DNA of 64,000 nt from Siphonodentalium dalli (lineage: Eukaryota; Mollusca; Scaphopoda; Gadilida; Siphonodentaliidae), in the NCBI GenBank assembly GCA_032622095.1, contig CP136061.1:217774373-217838372 (forward strand). Reading direction: 5' to 3'. The stretch's first letter is position 1, and every line of letters begins with the position of its first letter. The translations under genes were made by a program, and so were the position numbers. This document shows, piece after piece, positions 56,514-64,000 of the stretch. The notes beneath the pieces were generated by a model. That model saw only the letters and a program-made list of their open reading frames with translations, had not been told where the DNA came from and made no database searches.

Positions 56514-57311
56514 GTACGTCCATATGATGAGATAAGTATTTTTTTTCAAACGCGTTTGACGTTAACTATAATCATGATCTCGTTTATTGCGGATGTCTCT
56601 ACAAAAGAGGTAGCTATGCGATCAGTACATCTTCAGTTCACTAGACAGTGTTTGCAGGTAAACCGCTATAAGGTTCCACCACATCTGTTTTTCGAAAGTT
56701 CGAAACACCAGTGATATCTAATATATATTTTTCGACATGAATCATAACTTATTGATTTTTTTTAAACGAAGCTACCCATTATCCCCAGCTAGTGCCTCGT
56801 GAATTCGAATATATATTATAACGACATAGGGATGGGTTATTTCCACATGGGTGTTATAATATTCTAACCAAGTCAATGCCTACCGATGACAACACGATGG
56901 CATACCCACGTAATTGGGCTAGTTTAGTTAGTATAGGGCGGCATTGCATCCGCAGTTCATTACTCTGAGACTATTCTGATTGTATTCCCGACCGTGGTTA
57001 TCTTGAGCGATTTGATGGGTTACAATATCAAGTTATAATCACTCACTGGAATCAGGCATTGTTCTGTGCATTCTCATAGTTGTGTAATTAGTGTAACTAC
57101 TTGTGGATTCTTTGACCGCACAGCATTGGAACGTGTCGTTATCCAATTCGTGCTGAAAAAAAAAATCAAGAGCCGCGGTGGTAACTGTTGCCAATTTTCT
57201 TGCCAAGACTTAATTTGCTCTTTGGTGGAATGCTAATTTTTATGTGGATTTACAATGCCTTCAATACAAAATTAGCTACGCATTTTACTTTTTCTGAGTG
57301 AATTAGCCTAA

Positions 57312-57495
57312 TTGCTAGCCTCGCGAAGGACAGTGCAAGTGGACCTCATTTTGGCATTCGATTTGCATTCGATCGCCGCCAGGGAATGTATAGTTGACGC
57401 AGCGGGAAATTTGGTGACACACATGCAGACCGATTCAAACGCATTTCTTTGGAATTACCGTGGACGTCTGTGTCTGTCAGTTCTCTCTGGACAAG
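57312..57495 (+). other. Possible 5' exon of the SLC16-like gene
   Basis: A relatively GC-rich stretch ends at CAAG|GTAATG (57495/57496), a fair donor, about 490 bp upstream of the SLC16 start codon. A 100-codon frame spans it, but the peptide has no known motif, so if it is an exon it is more likely untranslated. A matching acceptor could be TTCATAACAG at about 57834. Speculative. Confidence 0.2.
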
Positions 57496-57987
57496 GTAAT
57501 GGTATGAATGTTTACTCATTGCCATATCAACCGAACTTTATAGACGTCCGAACCAAGAGCTCGTATAAGCAGCGGTCAGGACACAATTCACGTTCGTCAT
57601 CAGACAAAGAATAATATTGCACACTAAACTGGCTACATTTCGTAACGTCGAGCTGACTGATTAGAATACGCATACGCATACGCGGTCGGTTCTATTGGAT
57701 TTTTTCGGCACCCAAGTTCTATCTTCTGTTCTCAATAGTAGCATCTGCATACGACATTATTTTGGAATGAGTTGAAGTTGCTACCTGCTAATGTTATAGA
57801 GACAATTTAAATTAGTTCCTTTACATTCATAACAGTGTTTGAAATAAATACTGAAGTAGAACATTTGATCAGAAACCGTTAACCACACAATGTAGGCTTA
57901 GTATTAAGGAGCCAACCGCAAAGAGCACGTGGTCTGTGTCATTTGGAGCTGTTATGATTTTCTGATATGGGACGAAAAACTTGATAT

Positions 57988-58366
57988 ATGCGAGACCTAA
58001 TTCAAGAATTCTTGGACCTGGGAATGGATTCCCCTGATATCGCAAACAATTGCAAATCCGAAACGTATCCTCTCTATCGACACGATGACAGCGAACAGAG
58101 CACCCCGAAACAAGTCTGTATTCGTCCACCAGAAAACGGACACAACGGCTCGACAAAGGGATATTTCTCAAACTGTTTAAAACCCAACGACATGAGCCAC
58201 CAGAAGACATTCACTCGGATCGACTTCGGTGACTTCTATCCCGATGGTGGCTGGGGGTGGTTCATCGTGATGGCCGGCACCATAGTCAACATTCTTTGTT
58301 TTGGTATCCACTTCTCTTTCGGTACCCTCTGTCAAGAACTCAAAATCTTTAAAGACAACGAAATTG
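57988..58366 (+). CDS. SLC16 (monocarboxylate transporter)-like protein, first coding exon (partial gene)
   Basis: 126 codons plus one base, ending at a consensus donor G|GTAAGT (58367-58372), phase 1. Start ATG 57988 is preceded in frame two codons upstream by TGA. Residues 1-84 form a hydrophilic cytosolic tail; then PDGGWGWFIV (85-94), which is the conserved [D/E]G[G/S].[G/A]W signature at the entry of membrane helix 1 in the SLC16 family; then helix 1 through about residue 112 (AGTIVNILCFGIHFSFGTL). Family members are 12-helix proton-linked carriers of lactate, pyruvate, ketone bodies, aromatic amino acids or other solutes at the plasma membrane. The substrate cannot be told from this exon. 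The tail is longer than in classical mammalian MCT1. The remaining helices are not in the window, so intron 1 exceeds 5.6 kb. The antisense frame is a shadow. Confidence 0.88.
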
Positions 58367-59174
58367 GTAAGTAAAATCAATTCCATATATGCAATGAGGT
58401 GACCAGATGGTCTGTATTTTCGTTGGGGTGGGGGGGGGGGGGGGCTCTGAATTTCAAGCTGTACCACTGGAACCAGACCAATTTCCCTCGTAAACTTCAT
58501 CCCACTGGCTAAAATAATATTCCAATTGATGTACTCCAACTTAACACCCCTTTGGTTCGACATTTCTCGTACGTGGGCGATGTTGCTATAAGCTTTGACT
58601 GCAAGTTGTAAAATAATATCCAACCGAAATCATCGCACAATTCATAAAAATCTCATCCTGTTTCCCCTGTCAGATTCAAACTGCCACATGCCGTTTCAAT
58701 CATAAAATTTCTAACGATTGACCACTGTTAAATCAACTGTTCTAATATAGAGATACGACATGTCTAGGTTTCCAGTTTCACAAATGTATATGCATATAAT
58801 AGAATGGTTTCTAAACCATCTATTATACCGTATAATATCCAGTTTGTCCAATGTCGAAATAGAAGCTTACTTGTAAACTTGTATATTTATAAACGAAGTT
58901 TATTTGGTAATTCTGTTATATTCATGATTCCGCGGGGCAGTCATGCCTTGTGCCTTATGAGTCTTCGGTTTCGAATGTGCATGCTGTGTATTATAGTATA
59001 TAGTTAAAAAGAAACAACTATATCTAAAGTAATTTCGCGTGGCCAAAATGTATGATTGTTATTGCACCAGGCGCACATCTTTTTTATTTACACCGAGGAC
59101 ATAAAGGAATATAATTATGGAAAATTTGGTCTGTAGCTGACAGCCTCCTGAAGTTATATCTTGATCTGCGCTCA

Positions 59175-59355
59175 TTCGATGACAATAATGCTTGCAACAT
59201 ACATAGATTCACGTGGATTTCACAAAGTCTCAAACAAACCACATCAGTAGAAAGTCTGCTGCATGTATCTTTATTGATTTTAACTGTTCTAATTCGAGGA
59301 CAATAACGCTTGCACCATGCAGAGATTCGCGTGGATTTCAGTCTAAAACAAAGCT
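59175..59355. repeat. Two diverged units of about 110 bp
   Basis: ATTCGATGACAATAATGCTTGCA and ATTCGAGGACAATAACGCTT, each followed by CA.AGATTC.CGTGGATTTCA (59210, 59322). Confidence 0.6.
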
Positions 59356-59947
59356 TTGAGGAAACCATGTGGCTATAAACATCGATAACATGTTTTATTA
59401 ACCCTTTGATCCGGATACGTCCAGGAATTCGATATACAATATCCAGAACCGTTTATCGCCGATCAGTTTTGGTTATGGGTCATTGGATTGGTGATATCGA
59501 TTTTACTTTATGTGACGTCACCTGTCTGTTTGCAGGTGAAGGTCGCTACTACAGTTTGTTTATTATCACGATATCGATCGCACCTGTAACAATATACATT
59601 CTGACGTCTGGGGACGATCGGGATTCACGAAGGCAATGCTACAAGACACCGTTAACGTTCTGATAGCTTGCAGGGCCGACAACTCTGCCCAGGGAAGCTG
59701 TGCAATCAAACTATATATACATAAACCGAGTACAGACAGCCGCGATCCGTGTATCACAGTGCATGCATTTGCACATGCATTGCCGATTGGGAGCACATGC
59801 ACCTGGAAAATTCCCTGAACTCTCTTATATATATCATGCACACAAGTCCTTCGCGTGTTTGTTATCTATTAATACAGAGAGCTTTTGCAATTAGGTTTAT
59901 ATAAAATATGGATCAGGGAACCGCCTGAAACGCTTTCCGATGTGCAG

Positions 59948-59972
59948 AATGAATTGAATTGAATTGAATTGA
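59948..59972. repeat. (GAATT)n microsatellite
   Basis: Five GAATT units. Confidence 0.85.
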
Positions 59973-60059
59973 ATTTGTTTATTAGCTCATAATAATAATA
60001 ATAACTAGAGGTCAGATTCCATGGAATCAGATATACTTCCATGGTATTCCATCCCATCC

Positions 60060-60315
60060 CATCCCGACCTTGGCCTTCAAAATTGTCAATCCAAGGTCAA
60101 ATCGGGTAAAACAGACGGATTTCCACGAAATTTGATACCTAGGGGTACTTTTGTCCGGGGAGTCTTTGGGCGGGTCAAGTCGTGACCCCGACCTGACATT
60201 GACCTTCGAAATGGTCAGTTCAAGGTCAAATCGGGTAAAACGAACGGATTTCGACGAAATTTGATACCTAGGAAAACTGTTGTCCGGGGAGTGTTTTGGA
60301 TAGGTCAAATCGTGA
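60060..60315 (+). mobile_element. Fragment of the TGACCTTGACC Helitron-like family
   Basis: Two units of about 130 bp contain GGTCAAATCGGGTAAAAC, CGACGAAATTTGATACCTAG and TTGTCCGGGGAGT, the same wording as 26087-26665. No termini remain. Confidence 0.65.
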
Positions 60316-61053
60316 CAATAGGTTACTTTTATAGTAGAGCGGACATACCTATATAGTATATATGTGAGCATATTCATGCATTTGCCTTGCTTCTTGATAA
60401 GTCCGTTTGAATTTGCGTCATGAAGAGAGGGTTTGAATTTGAGTAATATATATCACCCGTCACAACGTTGTACGCTACCAGGGTTAAACCGCTCAATATA
60501 AATCATTAAAAAGTGTACTAATCTTGCGTTTAGATACTACTTATCACATCCACTCATCGAAAAGTTTTTATCTCAATATATGATTTTCGGAGTAATTTTG
60601 CCCATTTGATCTTCGGTGGAATTTTCCAAATCTGAACCCACCCGACATAAACACTCCCTTGAGCAGGTTGCGTTTATATTAGAGAGGTCAAATTTTAGAG
60701 GCATACCTACATTATGCCGGCTTATGTACCACCGCATTAAACCCGCGCCTACATCAGCCCGTTTGGATTTGGGGCTAAAAATCGGCTAGTGATAGACTAC
60801 AGAAGTATACATATTTATTATATATAGCGTTGTCACGAGTAAACCGTTCCATCTGAAAATTCGAAAATGACACTTTAGATGCGCGTGAAAACTACCCATC
60901 AGATGTACTCGTCAAAATGTTTTTATCTCGATGTTTGAATGTTGCCCCTTTGCGATTTTCGGTGGAATTTACCAAAAGTCTCAACCCACCCCATCTTGCA
61001 TTCTCCGCTGGGTAGGTTACTTTTAAAGTATAGCGGTCAAGATTGGGGGGGGG
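60316..61053. repeat. Diverged tandem units of about 350 bp
   Basis: Recurring words: GGTTACTTTTATAGTAGAGCGG (60323) and GGTTACTTTTAAAGTATAGCGG (61014); ATTTTCGG.GGAATTT.CCAAA (60607, 60956); and AGCCCGTTTGGATTTGG (60756, 61112). The last continues into the 409-bp duplication. Confidence 0.55.
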
Positions 61054-61278
61054 GTGGCTTGAATAGAATATCCAAATGTACCTGCTACGGGCATTACCTT
61101 GCTCTTTAATTAGCCCGTTTGGATTTGGTGGGAAGAATAGGTGCATTTTCCCGTTCCCCGTATATAGCGGCAAGGGGTTTATATAGTCACGCATTTCAAT
61201 CAGTTTTGATATAAAGTTTATACACAGTTATATGCCTATATATTTAATACTAATATATTTTCTTATAAATTAACAGCG

Positions 61279-61358
61279 CAGTGCGTAGCTGAGTGGTGAC
61301 AGCGTCAAACCTTCAGTTTGTGTTTTATTGCGACGTGAGTTCGAATCCCGTCAAATTA
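61279..61358 (+). pseudogene. tRNA-like sequence, copy 1 (degenerate, class II shape)
   Basis: The A box TAGCTGAGTGG sits in a D arm that pairs GCTG with CAGC. Next are an anticodon-like arm (CAAA CCTTCAG TTTG), an extended variable region, and the B box GAGTTCGAATCCC, followed by a T-run (pol III terminator-like) at 61366-61379. The acceptor stem does not pair and position 33 is C, so it is not a working tRNA. It is more likely a SINE head or tRNA pseudogene. Confidence 0.5.
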
Positions 61359-61683
61359 TCTACTATTTTTTTTTTTTTTAACATGCTTTGGTGTATTTTA
61401 ATCATCAAATACGAATAATACCAAACTAAAGATAATGTAAAGATGCTTTTTATATTCGGGGGGTGGCTTGAATAGAATATCCAAATGTACCTGCTACGGG
61501 CATTACCTTGCTCTTTAATTAGCCCGTTTGGATTTGGTGGGAAGAATAGGTGCATTTTCCCGTTCCCCGTATAGCGACAAGGGGTATATATAGTCACGCA
61601 TTTCAATCAGTTTTGATATAAAGTTTATACACAGTTATATGCCTATATATTTAATACTAATATATTTTCTTATAAATTAACAG

Positions 61684-61765
61684 CGCAGTCCGTAGCTGAG
61701 TGGCGAGAGCGTCAAACCTTCAGTTTGTGTTTTATTGCGACGTGAGTTCGAATCCCGTCAAATTA
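61684..61765 (+). pseudogene. tRNA-like sequence, copy 2
   Basis: Same layout as copy 1 within the second 409-bp unit. The D arm is weakened (GCGAGAGC instead of GTGACAGC). It is followed by a T-run at 61779-61787. Confidence 0.5.
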
Positions 61766-61870
61766 TCTACTAGTTGTTTTTTTTTTTAACATGCTTTGGT
61801 GTATTTTAATCATCAAATACGAATAATACCAAACTAAAGGTAATGTAAAGATGCTTTTTATATTCGAATC

Positions 61871-63125
61871 GGATATAAAACAATAAACACGTGGGTCGGT
61901 TTTCGCATATATAACATGAAGCGCGCTTAATGAACGTTCGGTCCGAAGAATATAATGAGTGATTAACAACAACACACAAATAGTTTGAACGTAATCGAAC
62001 AGAAAAGAGCGTTCTCTATAAGTAGATTCCTCTATGGTAGGAATAATGAGCGGATGTTTCACGTTTGCTTTTTTGACAAGACTTAAATGACGGAGTACGA
62101 AACTATCAGTGGTGTTTTAGTTTGCGAAAGTATAAAAGGAGTCATTTCCAATTCGGCAGACATATACTCACGGAAAGAATTGAATGTCTATCAGCAGTAT
62201 ACTACGGTTTATAACAATATACAAATTGATCTTACGAAACTGATGATGTTTGCATGTTTCTATGTGTTATCGTTGTTATCGCAAATGGAATAATTGGCTA
62301 TACGTCGTCATTACGTTAGTAGAAATATACACCATATAACGAAGTCTTGTGTGATCAAATTAATGTAATGTTTGTATTTTGTTTGGTTGTATATGATATG
62401 CAGTGCGTTGAAGATGCGAAAGAAAATACAAAAGTGAAATGCACGCACGCAGATAGCTCATGACACACTATACACGATAAAATGATAATTTACCACACAC
62501 CATGGGCTACACAATTTACGAATAGGTGGGTTTATATTAAAATCCAAGTTATTTGCTTTATAACGGCTCCGATATGAACTCATACCAATATAGCACTCTG
62601 GAAATGATTGTTGGAATTCGACGGGCGTTCTATCAGTTCTCTGGTAGAGGAATGAGACTGGACCGCGGCATGATGGGTGTATTCGAATCGGAGGTAGGTT
62701 CCATCCCACGGAGGATGGGGTAGCCGGAGGAAGGAGAGAGGGGAGTGACAAATTTTTGGCGTATATATAGATAATATATATTATATATATAAGCGGAATT
62801 ATTTTGAAGAGCTCTTTTCACTTGACTGAGAAAAAAATAATGTTCTAAGTCCAAAAGTTTTGGTTGAAATATTGGAGCCTTTTTCAAAAAGTGAAAACAA
62901 AATGAACGACTTTTCTGGGACAGGTCGATTTGGATCCGTTTTGGACTCTGGATTTCCCAAAAGTTATCTCCGTTTCGCGTGTAGCATAATATGACTTTTA
63001 TGAATAGGTAACGGATAGTTTGGGGAATGAGATGTGAGCTTGTACAACATTCGTTCATAGTTCGCGAATTACATTTGGATAGACATATTTATGTTATATC
63101 CCAAGTTTCATATGATTCGGAGAAG
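61871..63125. other. Intronic interval with no recognised feature
   Basis: One AAAGAGCGTT word (62004), a TA-rich stretch (62760-62795), and no coding exon. The longest frames lack any family pattern. Confidence 0.35.
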
Positions 63126-63129
63126 AATT

Positions 63130-63779
63130 AAAAATTGGTACCGCAGACCACCCCTCCCCTGACCCACAATACTGGACCGACACTTGCAAACTTTGAGGGC
63201 CCGTAACTCTTGCATTTCTTCTCGGATTACAAAAATCCTTTCCGGTATGGGTTTGTTTTCGTTCATGGAATCTACATACTTAAATAGATGAATGTCAATA
63301 AAAAAAAAAAATTGCGAAAATTTTGCCCCCACCCCAGTGTAAAAATATATGGCCAACCCTGTCAAATTTTCTTCTTCGGACTAAGCTGACAACGGTCAAC
63401 ACGACTACAAAAACCAAATACAGTTATCTGGAATGATACGGGAGGACAACAGAGTACAATAAAATAGAGGTTTGCCAACTATGGGCGGTAACTCTTCAGG
63501 GAAAGCGCGGACACAAGTTTTTATGCCCGTGGGCAGTAGTGCATATCGAGATGTGCATACGGTCTAATTTTCGATGCTCTGCTTCTTATAATTTCCGAGA
63601 TAATAAAATGACATTTTTTCAAATAAAGGGAGATAACTCCTCGGTGAAAGTGCGGACAAAATCTTTATGGGCCATAGGCATAGAACTCATGTACCCCAAC
63701 CTACTTACCAAGTTTTAGTGTCCTACTTCTTGTACTTTTCGAGTAATAGTGATTACAAAAGTGTCAAGTATAATAATAA

Positions 63780-63827
<48 letters not shown>

Positions 63828-64000
63828 TGAAAAATAATCGCAAAAGGGCCATAACTCCGCCAAGAAACATTGGGCGGAAATCCGGATACCATTATATGTA
63901 GTAAACCTTCGATGCCTACATTCGCTAGAGATTTCGCGTTCCTACTGCAATCAGTTTCTGAGTATTTCGAAATAAACGGAAAACGACCTCAGTAGAAAAA
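63130..64000 (+). repeat. Tandem repeats of about 170-180 bp (GGNNATAACTC family), cut by the window edge
   Basis: Units begin GGGCGGTAACTCTTCAGGGAA (63484), AGGGAGATAACTCCTCGGTG (63629) and AGGGCCATAACTCCGCCAAG (63846), each followed by GCGGACA-like words and TCTTA.A.TT.C.GA. The wording parallels the inner units of the element at 11101-11879 (GGGGATAACTCCACC...GACAGA), suggesting a related family. Confidence 0.55.
63776..63823. repeat. (AAT)n microsatellite
   Basis: About 15 AAT/ATA trinucleotides, interrupted once near the left side, inside the tandem repeat region. Confidence 0.9.

Larger units (their letters stand above)
61054..61870. repeat. Recent tandem duplication of a 409-bp unit
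   Basis: Copy 1 (61054-61462) and copy 2 (61463-61870) differ at only a handful of positions (e.g. TATATAGCGGCAAGG against TATAGCGACAAGG). Each contains one tRNA-like segment followed by a T-run. Confidence 0.85.
58367..64000 (+). other. Intron 1 of the SLC16-like gene (open at the window edge)
   Basis: It begins with GTAAGT. No exon with the family's helix 2-3 sequence is seen on the plus strand to 64000. It contains a G-rich tract (58424-58444), the tandem repeats listed separately, and otherwise AT-rich sequence with no feature (58450-59150). Confidence 0.6.

Noticed and set aside
56280-56549. 89-codon minus frame
   Set aside because: Overlaps the MITE arm and is antisense to the more protein-like plus frame.
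57869-58210. 113-codon minus frame
   Set aside because: Antisense shadow of the same exon with no motif of its own.
58177-58623. 148-codon minus frame over the SLC16 exon
   Set aside because: Antisense shadow of the recognised plus-strand exon, including a poly-proline run from the G tract.
61279-61765. Two functional tRNA genes
   Set aside because: A and B boxes are good, but the acceptor stem does not pair, the T stem is weak and position 33 is C; called tRNA-like only.

Overview
This is eukaryotic DNA and almost certainly from a marine mollusc, most likely a bivalve. The window is AT-rich and gene-poor. It has spliced coding exons with canonical GT/AG borders. It is packed with repeat types typical of bivalve genomes: roughly 160-bp tandem monomers inside short mobile elements that end in ACGG/ACAC microsatellites (the 'pearl'/Helitron-like class), a tRNA-derived SINE, and many hairpin MITEs. 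The phylum is inferred from repeat style and cannot be proved from one window. No bacterial operons, CRISPR arrays or rRNA genes are visible.

Two protein genes can be named. At the left edge, on the minus strand, three small exons (4724-4604, 2912-2868, 746-655) join in phase into an 85-residue single-pass membrane protein resembling CEBPZOS. It is complete in its coding part, and its introns hold a SINE, a MITE and a hAT-like relic. At the right edge, on the plus strand, the first coding exon (57988-58366) of an SLC16 monocarboxylate-transporter-like protein ends in a perfect splice donor. Its remaining exons lie beyond the window, so 58367-64000 is read as intron. Unrecognised coding-like fragments lie at 23928-24287 (minus), 54130-54282 and 56302-56513 (plus). 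A LINE C-terminal relic is at 47811-48059.

The 50 kb between the two genes is a stack of mobile elements. (1) 8.8-14.0, 16.4-20.1 and 31.7-40.3 kb: elements whose core is an array of 155-164-bp monomers, bounded by a short hairpin on the left and by a microsatellite, a hairpin and CTAA on the right. (2) 15077-22811: a 7.7-kb element with inverted ends and a target duplication, containing a second inverted-repeat element, which contains one of the satellite elements. (3) 26800-30124: four Helitron-type elements head to tail, with textbook 3' hairpins and CTAG ends. (4) 40527-41943: an element whose inverted ends are a 16-bp minisatellite, flanked by an exact 9-bp duplication. (5) 42293-47460: a 5.2-kb palindrome with arms of about 2.1 kb. 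(6) 51015-52108, 53249-53742, 54685-54788, 56140-56301, 30336-30882, 7742-8262 and 1875-2447: MITE-like elements, several with clear TA or TTAA target duplications.

Nearly all other open reading frames in the window are translations of these repeats and are not reported as genes. The two named genes show no functional link. What unites the window is repeated nested insertion and tandem amplification of non-autonomous elements between two genes.
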